Shown here piece by piece: positions 1 to 6,533 of a stretch of 8,133 nucleotides of DNA. Origin of the DNA: a bacterium (GTDB lineage Bacteria; Patescibacteriota; Minisyncoccia; Moranbacterales; UBA2206). A model generated the notes under the pieces. That model saw nothing but the letters and a program-made list of their open reading frames with translations. It did not search any database and was not told where the DNA came from. The stretch's first letter is position 1. Each line of letters starts with the position of its first letter. Location: the NCBI GenBank assembly GCA_021779205.1, contig JAJYBE010000038.1:1-8133 (forward strand), in the 5' to 3' direction. Position numbers and translations under genes: made by a program.

Positions 1-1912
1 CGGTTTTTTTAATAGTAACGCGTAGCATTATTCTAGTTGCCGGATCCATTGTTGTCTCCCAGAGTTGATTTGGATTCATTTCTCCCAAACCTTTATATCT
101 TTGAATATTGATTCCGGCAATACTTTCTTTTATTTCTCCATCTTCATCTGTTTCTATTATTACCGAGGAATCTTTTTCTTTTTTATTGGCATCCATTTTT
201 TGCTTGATTTCTTCAATGATTCGTTCTTTATCCTGATCCGTATAGGCATAACGAATATCTTTACCTTTTTGCAAACGATACAACGGCGGTTGAGCAATGT
301 AGATATGTCCATTGCGAATCAATGGCTCAAAATAACGATAAAATAAAGTCAAAAGCAATGTGCGAATATGCGCTCCGTCAACATCGGCATCGGCCATTAT
401 GATAACTTTGTGATAACGTAATTTGGATACATCTAAACTATCGCCAATTCCCGCTCCTAAAGCGATAATAATTGGCTTTAACGTATCAGATTTAACAATT
501 TTATCCAATGTTGTTTTTTCCACATTAACCAACTTTCCCCGCAACGGCAAAATAGCTTGAAATCTGCGATTACGACCCTGCTTTGCCGATCCGCCAGCTG
601 AATCTCCCTCAACAATATATATTTCCGATTGTGATGCATCGCGACTGGAGCAATCTGCTAATTTTCCAGGAAGAGTCATTCCCTCCAACGCGCCCTTTCT
701 AATTACCGCATCCTTAGCCGCGCGCGCCGCTAAACGCGCCTTGGAAGATAAGGCTATTTTAGAAATAATCGCCTTAGCATTATTTGGATGCGCCTCCAAA
801 TATTCCGCCAAAGCTTCCGCGGTTGCCGAAGAAACAATTCCACGAATTTCACTATTGCCTAATTTTGCCTTAGTCTGACCTTCGAATTGCGGGTTGCGCA
901 ATTTGACGCTAATCACGGCAGTAAGTCCCTCCTGAAAATCTTCCGAGGTAAAATTATCATCTTTTTCTTTTAAAATTCCAGTTTTCTTGGCATAAGCATT
1001 AATCACGCGAGTAAGCGCCGTACGAAAACCCGCTTCATGCATTCCACCTTCGGGAGTGGCAATGTTGTTGGCAAAAGAAAAAACATGTTCTTTGTATGAA
1101 TCGGTATATTGCATTGCGATTTCAACCAATGTGTCTTCTTGCTCTTTCTGGGCATAAAAAGGCAACTCATTTTTAATCTCCTTTCCTCGATTAAGAAATT
1201 TTATATAGGAAACCAATCCTCCATCAAATAAAAATCCATAGGCTCGTTCTTTATCCACTTCGCGAGTATCATATATTTTAACGCTGATTCCTTTTGTTAA
1301 ATAGGATTGTTGACGAAGATAAGCCAATATTCTTTCCCAAGAATAATTAATTTCCGGAAAAATTTGCGGATCAGCTTGAAAAATAATTTTTGTTCCGGTG
1401 CCTTGAGCTTTTCCAATAATCAATGGCTCTTTAGATTTTGGTTTGCCCCTTTCAAATTCCATCATATAAATTTTTCCGTCTCGCTTCACTTCAGCACGCA
1501 AATAGCCTGAAAGCGCATTAACCACTGAAACTCCAACGCCATGCAATCCTCCGGAGATTTTATAACCATTACCACCAAATTTTCCTCCGGCATGAAGCAC
1601 GGTAAGCACAGTCTCCAAGGCAGATTTTTTTGTCTGCGGATGCTTATCAACCGGTATTCCAGCACCGTTATCTTCAATTTCAATTATATTTTCTGGCAAT
1701 AATTTAACAACTATGCTATCACAACGACCTGCCATCGCTTCATCAATAGAGTTATTGACCACTTCCCAAATTAAATGATGCAAACCATCCACCGAGGTTC
1801 CTCCGATATACATTCCCGGGCGTTTGCGCACCGGTTCCAAACCTTCCAAAACCTGAATTGATTTTGCATTATATTCTTCATTCTTTTTTTGTAAATCTTT
1901 ATCCGCCACCAT
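1..1912 (-). CDS. gyrB: DNA gyrase subunit B, 3' end cut by the window edge
   Basis: GyrB is the ATPase and TOPRIM half of DNA gyrase; with GyrA (A2B2) it introduces negative supercoils. I translated 637 codons from the ATG at 1912 without a stop. The GHKL ATPase domain comes first, with the catalytic Glu in WEVVNN (E50), the Mg-binding Asn (N54), the EDNGAGIP motif (D81) and the GLHGVGVS lid. The transducer follows, with the QTK loop (Q346, K348). The TOPRIM domain has EGDSAGGSAKQGR (E435) and DADVDGAH (D508, D510), and then QRYKGLGEMNP from Q604. Key residues sit 11 positions later than in E. coli because of a longer N-terminus. About 30-40 C-terminal residues are probably missing off the left edge. 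There is no large E. coli-type insertion after TOPRIM, only a short charged linker (about 572-603). GyrB is favoured over ParE by the QRYKGLGEMNPxQLWETTMDP sequence. No Shine-Dalgarno is visible. The gene lies 57 bases after the small membrane protein gene and is probably co-transcribed with it. Confidence 0.97.
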   Translation of the reverse strand, partial: MVADKDLQKKNEEYNAKSIQVLEGLEPVRKRPGMYIGGTSVDGLHHLIWEVVNNSIDEAMAGRCDSIVVKLLPENIIEIEDNGAGIPVDKHPQTKKSALETVLTVLHAGGKFGGNGYKISGGLHGVGVSVVNALSGYLRAEVKRDGKIYMMEFERGKPKSKEPLIIGKAQGTGTKIIFQADPQIFPEINYSWERILAYLRQQSYLTKGISVKIYDTREVDKERAYGFLFDGGLVSYIKFLNRGKEIKNELPFYAQKEQEDTLVEIAMQYTDSYKEHVFSFANNIATPEGGMHEAGFRTALTRVINAYAKKTGILKEKDDNFTSEDFQEGLTAVISVKLRNPQFEGQTKAKLGNSEIRGIVSSATAEALAEYLEAHPNNAKAIISKIALSSKARLAARAAKDAVIRKGALEGMTLPGKLADCSSRDASQSEIYIVEGDSAGGSAKQGRNRRFQAILPLRGKLVNVEKTTLDKIVKSDTLKPIIIALGAGIGDSLDVSKLRYHKVIIMADADVDGAHIRTLLLTLFYRYFEPLIRNGHIYIAQPPLYRLQKGKDIRYAYTDQDKERIIEEIKQKMDANKKEKDSSVIIETDEDGEIKESIAGINIQRYKGLGEMNPNQLWETTMDPATRIMLRVTIKKT

Positions 1913-1969
1913 AACTATATTTTTTAATAATTATTCTTGTTATAAAAACATTTCTTCAAATCAAAAAAC

Positions 1970-2344
1970 TCAATAATTTTTTCTTGAAAGAAAATATAAC
2001 TCGATGAGAAATATTCCCGCCACAATTAAAGCGCCATCCCACCAAGCTAATATTCGCAATCCTTGAAAAACGAGCAACAAAATTGCCAACATCGCCAATA
2101 AAAGTCCTTGGCGAAAACTCAAGATAATGTTTTCATAAACCATTTCTCCATGCATAAATCTTTTTCTTAAACGTAATAAAAATAAATTAAACACTCCAAA
2201 TAAAAAAATAAAGGATGCTATATAGAACAACAATTTTCCCCACAATCCTTTTTGGGGATCTATTTCCGTAACAATAAAGATCAAAAATGACAAAGATAAA
2301 AAACTAACTATTCGCATTATCCAAAGATAGCTTTTGGGGACCAT
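1970..2344 (-). CDS. Small four-helix inner-membrane protein of unknown function
   Basis: I do not recognise a named family. The 124-residue protein is almost entirely hydrophobic, with four likely membrane helices at about residues 7-27, 35-57, 79-98 and 102-119. The basic loop RLRKR (58-62) after helix 2 and the C-terminal RKNY suggest that both termini and the middle loop face the cytoplasm. There is no signal peptide, cysteine pair or obvious catalytic motif. An aromatic WWDG sits between helices 3 and 4. A strong promoter candidate lies about 85 bases upstream, and gyrB follows after 57 bases in the same direction, so it is probably the first gene of a transcript that includes gyrB. The ATG at 2344 is the first in the frame after that promoter and has no Shine-Dalgarno. 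The reading frame ends with TGA. That it is a real gene is supported by its clean TM pattern, its promoter and its fit between two housekeeping genes. Function is unknown. Confidence 0.78.
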   Translation of the reverse strand: MVPKSYLWIMRIVSFLSLSFLIFIVTEIDPQKGLWGKLLFYIASFIFLFGVFNLFLLRLRKRFMHGEMVYENIILSFRQGLLLAMLAILLLVFQGLRILAWWDGALIVAGIFLIELYFLSRKNY

Positions 2345-2370
2345 ATTTTTTATTCAGAATAACCAAAGAC

Positions 2371-2405
2371 AAAAAAATCAATGCAAAAAAGCACTCAATT
2401 TTTGC
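2371..2405 (-). promoter_or_regulatory. Possible leader hairpin followed by a T7 run
   Basis: On the minus strand GCAAAAA (2405-2399) can pair with TTTTTGC (2389-2383) around a 9-base loop. Five bases later there is a run of seven T (2377-2371). It lies in the leader between the promoter at 2434-2462 and the membrane protein start. The layout is that of a weak intrinsic terminator or attenuator, but the stem has only two G-C pairs and the region is AT-rich, so a chance pairing is quite possible. It could also act on transcripts reading through from proS. Confidence 0.25.
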
Positions 2406-2433
2406 TTATCTCACGCTATTTTAGCACTTCTTC

Positions 2434-2462
2434 ATTATAATCTTTTTTAAAAAATCGTGCAA
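2434..2462 (-). promoter_or_regulatory. Sigma-70 promoter for the membrane protein gene and gyrB
   Basis: Read on the minus strand, TTGCAC (2462-2457) and TATAAT (2439-2434) are separated by exactly 17 bases. The -10 is a perfect match and the -35 matches TTGACA at four of six positions. The expected start of transcription is near 2427, giving a leader of about 83 bases before the ATG at 2344. It begins 42 bases after the proS stop and points the same way, so it can make expression of the membrane protein gene and gyrB independent of proS. A second extended -10-like element, TGCTAAAAT (2426-2418), lies just downstream and could be an alternative start signal, but it has no matching -35. Confidence 0.72.
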
Positions 2463-2503
2463 GCGATGATATGCGAGTATTTGCTAATATTAAAGCTCGA
2501 CGC

Positions 2504-3733
2504 CTATTTAAGCATTTTCAAAAGCTCATCAATCGAAACGATTCGACTTACTGTTTCATTGCGTTTTTTAAGCTCCAATCCGCCAGCAGTAAGAGATTTT
2601 TCACTGATGATGACGCGGTATGGTAAGCCCAGAAGATCAGCATCAGCAAATTTTTCTCCGGCGGAGACTTCACGGTCATCAAAGAGCACTTCAATTTTTT
2701 CGCTGTTTAATTTTTGATATATCTTCTCAGCTTCCTGATTCTTACCCAAATGAATCAAATGAACAATAAACGGTGCCACTGCCTCTGGCCAGATAATCCC
2801 TTTCTCATCGTGAAAAATCTCCACGATCGTACCCATCAAGCGTTGTGGACCAATCCCATAGCATCCCATAATGATTGGTTTATCCTCACCATTTTGATCT
2901 TTAAATACTAAATTAAACGGCTCTGAGTATTTCGTGCCCAATTTAAAAATATTACCCACTTCCACCGCTTTCGTTTGGCGCAAATCCGCATTACCACACT
3001 GAGGACATGTATGCCTCAGATCTTCAATAATTTCTTTATTAATGGCAATATGGCATTTTTCACAAATGTATATCGTATCTTCTCCCGCCTCCGTCTCCGC
3101 TTGAAATTCATGCGAATATTTGGAAAAAGTTCCACCGGATGCATAAGTAAAATAAGTTTTTTCGCCAATTCCCATACGTTCAAAAATATTTTTATACGCC
3201 TTTGATACCCGATCATAATATCTATCCAAATCATCTTGACTGCTGTGAAAAGAATAAAGATCCTTCATAATAAATTCGCGCAAGCGTAAAATTCCGGATT
3301 TTGCTCTTTTTTCTCCGCGAAATTTATTTTGAAAATGATAGACCGCTTTTGGCAAATCCTTATATGATTCAATAAATTTTTTTGCAAGCGGAGCTACCAC
3401 TTCTTCATGCGTCGGCGCCAACGCCATATTCTTTTCTTCGCCCAAGCCAATTTTTACCAAAACATCCAGACTATCCCAACGACCGGTTTTTTCCCAATTT
3501 TCTTTCGGATGCATTGAAGGCATAAAAATTTCCTGACCGTCCACCGCGTTGATTTCTTCCCGAATAATTTCTTCTATTTTTTTGAAGGTGCGAAAACCAA
3601 GCGGCAAGTAACTGTAAATTCCAGCCATTAATTTATCAATATAGCCACCGCGAATTAACAGTTGCGCATTAACGCTTTCTTCGTCTTTTGGCGCACTTTT
3701 ATTTGTTTTAGAGAAAAGTTCAGATTGTTTCAT
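2504..3733 (-). CDS. proS: Prolyl-tRNA synthetase, short form without the INS editing domain
   Basis: This class II aminoacyl-tRNA synthetase attaches proline to tRNA-Pro using ATP in the cytoplasm. Motif 1 is around LPLGFRTFKKIEEII (43-57), followed by the substrate-site APTHEE (106-111). Motif 2 runs from FRGEKR to the REFIMKD core (138-158). Motif 3 contains CYGIGPQR (291-298, with the class II arginine R298). The anticodon-binding domain covers about 320-409 and includes FDDRE (351-355). Standard bacterial ProRS (about 570 residues in E. coli) has a roughly 180-residue editing domain, INS, between motifs 2 and 3. Here that stretch is only about 40 residues and carries CEKC (224-227) and CPQC (243-246), a probable zinc ribbon. 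The flanking SHEF...GEDT and VEVGNIFKLGTKYSE blocks are bacterial-type, so this is a reduced bacterial ProRS and not the archaeal/eukaryotic form. The start at 3733 fits the usual MKQSELF...T beginning; no Shine-Dalgarno is seen. The stop is TAG. Confidence 0.96.
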   Translation of the reverse strand: MKQSELFSKTNKSAPKDEESVNAQLLIRGGYIDKLMAGIYSYLPLGFRTFKKIEEIIREEINAVDGQEIFMPSMHPKENWEKTGRWDSLDVLVKIGLGEEKNMALAPTHEEVVAPLAKKFIESYKDLPKAVYHFQNKFRGEKRAKSGILRLREFIMKDLYSFHSSQDDLDRYYDRVSKAYKNIFERMGIGEKTYFTYASGGTFSKYSHEFQAETEAGEDTIYICEKCHIAINKEIIEDLRHTCPQCGNADLRQTKAVEVGNIFKLGTKYSEPFNLVFKDQNGEDKPIIMGCYGIGPQRLMGTIVEIFHDEKGIIWPEAVAPFIVHLIHLGKNQEAEKIYQKLNSEKIEVLFDDREVSAGEKFADADLLGLPYRVIISEKSLTAGGLELKKRNETVSRIVSIDELLKMLK

Positions 3734-3825
3734 AATATTTTATTAAAAAAATTTGATTCTATCTATTTTTAAAAACTCATATATGTGCTATAATCAGTTT
3801 AAATAATAATCTAAAAAAAAATAAA
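3734..3825. other. Divergent intergenic region between proS and the Ig-like protein gene
   Basis: This 92-base, very AT-rich spacer must carry the start signals of both divergent genes. A clear plus-strand extended -10 is present and listed separately. For proS on the minus strand the best -10-like element is TAGAAT (3761-3756), which would leave a leader of about 15 bases, but no convincing -35 stands 16-18 bases upstream. No Shine-Dalgarno-like GGAG is present before either ATG; both are preceded by A/T runs. Confidence 0.6.
3785..3794 (+). promoter_or_regulatory. Extended -10 promoter for the Ig-like protein/kinase operon
   Basis: GTGCTATAAT contains a perfect -10 box (TATAAT, 3789-3794) preceded by TGC, the extended -10 arrangement that can compensate for a poor -35. 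The -35 position at 17-base spacing reads TTTTTA, matching TTGACA at only three of six places. The expected transcription start is near 3801, so the leader would be about 25 bases of A/T-rich sequence before the ATG at 3826. Confidence 0.62.
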
Positions 3826-5187
3826 ATGCAACAAGCAATTACTCGTGCTAAAAAGCATATCCTCTTAAATCTACTACTATTTTCTTGCGCCACACTGGCG
3901 ATTGCCGTTTATACTTCGAAAATTATGGCTAGCGATATAATTAACGGACAAGGAACGACTGAAAATAATATAAAAAAAGCAATTACAATACCAACCGCCA
4001 CTTCAACAATGTCACCAGAAATCGCAACAACCACTGAAAAAGTAACAAGCGATGAATCTTCGGCAATCGCTAATTCATCTTCCGCAATCAGCACCGATAG
4101 CAAAACAATCCAGCAAAAAACGACCACTGCCGAGCAAGGCGTTATTACCAATGATTTAACCACAAGAGAAATCACAACTAGTGGCACAACAAAACAGAGT
4201 TCAACAAATCAAGCAGCAACAACAACCACAAAAACGAAAATTGCAACAACAAATAATAATATTGTTCAAACAACATCCGATAATACTCTAGCTGGAACAA
4301 GTGCCAAAAAAAATCCCGCCGCCGGAAACGGTTTGGTGACAATCACTCCAACTTTCACTTTTACCAGCCCTCAAGACGGAAAAACCATTCAAGATAAAAT
4401 TACAATTTCCGGGACGGTTGATAATGCTCAAAATGTAGAATTTTATCTAATTCAAGAAAATTCCGATACTCAAAAATATATTGGAACAGCAACAAAGCAA
4501 TCCGACAATACATGGGGGATGAATCTCAATTTGGACAATACGCCAAACGGAACTTTTTTCTTGATCGCCAAAATTGAAAATATTTATACTACCTACGAAA
4601 GTGGAAAAATAAAAATTACAATCAATTCCTATCCTCACAATTTAACTGACAGCCAAACGAATCCAAGTAATAATCAAAATACCATTATCTTTGAAAGCCC
4701 CAAAGAAAAAGGACCCGTTGAAAAAGATATCTACAAAGTAACAGGCGTTTCAGTTGTTAAAGTCGGAACGGAAAATAGACTGAAGCTGGAAGGAAAAGGT
4801 CTGCCTAATGCCTTTGTTACTGTTTACATTTACAGCTCTCTGCCAATTATCTTGACTGTCAAAACCGATTCTGAAGGAAACTGGTCGTATATATTAGACA
4901 AACAATTGGATGATGGAGAACATGAAGCTTATGTGGCAGTAACCGACAATACGGGAAAAATAACTGCTAAAAGCGAGCCGTTGCCTTTTGTCAAAACCGC
5001 GCAAGCTGCAACCATAATCGATTCGGCAAATGCCGCAGAACGAGCTAAGGCCAGCTTGCCACCGACACAAACAAGAACTAGCTCGGATATGCTTATCATT
5101 ACCGCCATTATCTTACTTTCTCTTGGGCTAGTTTTCTCTATTATAAGCCTCACTGTTGTCTATAAAGCGGAAAAGAAAAATGTATGA
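3826..5187 (+). CDS. Membrane-anchored envelope protein: Thr-rich stalk, two Ig-like domains, C-terminal TM
   Basis: No gene symbol is recognised. The 453-residue protein starts with basic residues and a hydrophobic segment (about 11-29), a signal peptide or anchor with a possible cleavage site after KIMA (35). Residues 44-160 are low complexity: about 34 of 117 are Thr, with many Ser, Asn, Gln and Ala, like a flexible stalk. A first Ig-like beta-sandwich follows (about 174-267, with FTSPQDGKTI and ITISGTVDNAQNVEFYL). A second one covers about 303-388, with LEGKGLPNAFVTVYIYSS, DSEGNWSY and the DDGEHEAYVAVTDNTGKI strand pattern. A linker (389-420), a TM helix (421-446) and a short basic cytoplasmic tail KAEKKNV complete it. 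It is likely exposed on the cell surface, anchored by the C-terminus. Ig-like repeats of this kind often serve adhesion or spacing, but no ligand can be named. Its TGA stop overlaps the kinase start (ATGA), implying coupled expression. The ATG at 3826 is the first after the promoter; no Shine-Dalgarno. Confidence 0.85.
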   Translation: MQQAITRAKKHILLNLLLFSCATLAIAVYTSKIMASDIINGQGTTENNIKKAITIPTATSTMSPEIATTTEKVTSDESSAIANSSSAISTDSKTIQQKTTTAEQGVITNDLTTREITTSGTTKQSSTNQAATTTTKTKIATTNNNIVQTTSDNTLAGTSAKKNPAAGNGLVTITPTFTFTSPQDGKTIQDKITISGTVDNAQNVEFYLIQENSDTQKYIGTATKQSDNTWGMNLNLDNTPNGTFFLIAKIENIYTTYESGKIKITINSYPHNLTDSQTNPSNNQNTIIFESPKEKGPVEKDIYKVTGVSVVKVGTENRLKLEGKGLPNAFVTVYIYSSLPIILTVKTDSEGNWSYILDKQLDDGEHEAYVAVTDNTGKITAKSEPLPFVKTAQAATIIDSANAAERAKASLPPTQTRTSSDMLIITAIILLSLGLVFSIISLTVVYKAEKKNV

Positions 5188-6533
5188 AAGAAACTCTAAA
5201 GAAAATATTTGATTTTATCAAAAACAATCCCAGCATTCTCTATTCTTTAATTTTAATTATTTTCATTCCTATCGCTATTTTTTTGAACACTTTCATTATT
5301 TCCGGAAACTTTCAAAAAAATATCGACACCATAACTCAACAAAAAGCCGTTCTGGCAGAAAATATCCTGAATATCGCATTGCAAAATAAATCAAGCAGCT
5401 CGCAAGATATTCAATCTCTGATTAGTAAAATTCAAAAAGAAAATCCTGAAATAAGATCGTTTTCCATTATAAAACCTGACGCTAACAAAGAAAATTTTAC
5501 TGTTATCACCTCGGAAAATTCTGCCGATGTCGGCACTAAATTAAACGGGATAGAAAAAAACCAAGCTGTTTTGGCCTGGAATAATCAGCAAGGAATCGCT
5601 TTTTTGGATGGAAATGGAAAAGAACGTTTTTGGAATATAACAAAATATTTGACTGATGAAAATAACAACAAATCCGCGCTCATATCGCTCAGCTTTTCCC
5701 TGTCAGATTCAGATAGTCTAATCAATAAAACCATCAACGATTCCTATATCATTCTTATTGTTACCATTTTCATTGTTATTCTTCTGGTTTCTAATCACAC
5801 GCGGCTATTCAGTTATGCGATAAACCTGGAAAAGTTAAAGGAAGTTGACCAAATGAAAGATACATTTATCTCTATGGCCAGCCATGAATTGCGCTCCCCG
5901 CTTGCCGCCATCCAAGGTTATTTGGAATTATTTAAAGATAAAAATGACAAATTAATGGATCCGGAAAGTCAACACTATCTGGAGAATATCACCATTTCAA
6001 TTAAGCGACTCGCTTCACTCATAAATGATATGCTAGAAGTTTCCCGCCTTGAAGGTAACCGCATTCCAATTGAGCCAACCCTGATCGACACGCAAAAAAT
6101 AATCGCAGAATCAGTGGAAGAATTAAAGTCATCCGCTATTCAAAAAAAACTAGCGCTCATTTTCAATCCCCTTTCTGTTGTGCCGCAAGCAATGGCTGAT
6201 CCTGAAAGAACAAAGCAAATTATCATAAACCTCATCAGCAATGCCATCAAATACACGCCCAAGGGTACAGTGGAAATCATCACTAAGATAGAAAAACAAA
6301 AAATATTTATTACCGTTTCCGATACCGGAATGGGAATTTCTTCCGAAGAACAAAAAAATTTGTTTCAAAAATTCTATCGCATCAAAAATGAAGAAACTAA
6401 AAACATAATCGGTACCGGGCTCGGCCTTTGGATTACCCGAGAGTTAGCCAGAAAAATGAATGGCGATATCACGGTCGAAAGCATGACCGGCGCCGGATCG
6501 CGTTTTACATTAATCTTGCCATTAGAAAAATGA
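5184..6533 (+). CDS. Membrane sensor histidine kinase, no response regulator nearby
   Basis: This 449-residue two-component sensor kinase autophosphorylates on a histidine and passes the phosphate to a response regulator. TM1 is at about 18-40 and TM2 at about 187-205; between them lies an extracytoplasmic sensor of roughly 145 residues, mixed helix/strand, possibly Cache- or PAS-like (a guess from its layout: long helix, then IRSFSIIKPD and WNNQQGIAFLDGNGKERFW). No clear HAMP domain separates TM2 from the dimerisation helix (about 215-290), which has H-box SHELRSPL with phosphoacceptor H234. The ATPase domain has the N box (INLISNAIKYTP, N353), G1 (SDTGMGIS, D380), the F box (LFQKFYR, about 393-399) and G2 (GTGLGLWI, 410-417). 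All expected catalytic residues are present, so it should be active. Its start lies in an ATGA overlap with the Ig-like protein gene, so translation is probably coupled and no separate promoter is needed. The cognate regulator must be encoded elsewhere. Confidence 0.93.
   Translation: MKETLKKIFDFIKNNPSILYSLILIIFIPIAIFLNTFIISGNFQKNIDTITQQKAVLAENILNIALQNKSSSSQDIQSLISKIQKENPEIRSFSIIKPDANKENFTVITSENSADVGTKLNGIEKNQAVLAWNNQQGIAFLDGNGKERFWNITKYLTDENNNKSALISLSFSLSDSDSLINKTINDSYIILIVTIFIVILLVSNHTRLFSYAINLEKLKEVDQMKDTFISMASHELRSPLAAIQGYLELFKDKNDKLMDPESQHYLENITISIKRLASLINDMLEVSRLEGNRIPIEPTLIDTQKIIAESVEELKSSAIQKKLALIFNPLSVVPQAMADPERTKQIIINLISNAIKYTPKGTVEIITKIEKQKIFITVSDTGMGISSEEQKNLFQKFYRIKNEETKNIIGTGLGLWITRELARKMNGDITVESMTGAGSRFTLILPLEK

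Noticed and set aside
65..346. Plus-strand ORF of 93 residues
   Set aside because: It is Phe/Ile-rich and lies opposite gyrB codons with clear TOPRIM motifs; a shadow frame.
1930..1959. Promoter directly before gyrB (TTGAAG, 18 bases, AATAAT, minus strand)
   Set aside because: Both boxes are imperfect and such matches are frequent in AT-rich DNA; it would leave a leader of only about 10 bases. Noted but not listed as a feature.
2450..2470. proS terminator hairpin ATCG-CTTGCA-CGAT followed by T6 (minus strand)
   Set aside because: The stem is only four pairs and overlaps the -35 box of a much more convincing promoter.
2457..2717. Plus-strand ORF of 86 residues across the end of proS
   Set aside because: It overlaps the conserved C-terminal anticodon-binding domain of proS on the other strand and has no recognisable features.
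3874..3888. Possible lipoprotein lipobox (LFSC, C21) in the Ig-like protein
   Set aside because: Phe at the -2 place is a poor fit, and the hydrophobic segment continues well past the cysteine, so an ordinary signal peptide or anchor is more likely.
3909..4187. Minus-strand hydrophobic ORF of 92 residues
   Set aside because: Its Val/Ile richness is simply the complement of the Thr/Ala/Asn codons in the stalk of the Ig-like protein.
4180..4270. Apparent ACA/CAA-rich tandem repeat
   Set aside because: It has no constant unit length; it follows from Thr/Asn/Gln/Lys codon use in the low-complexity stalk.
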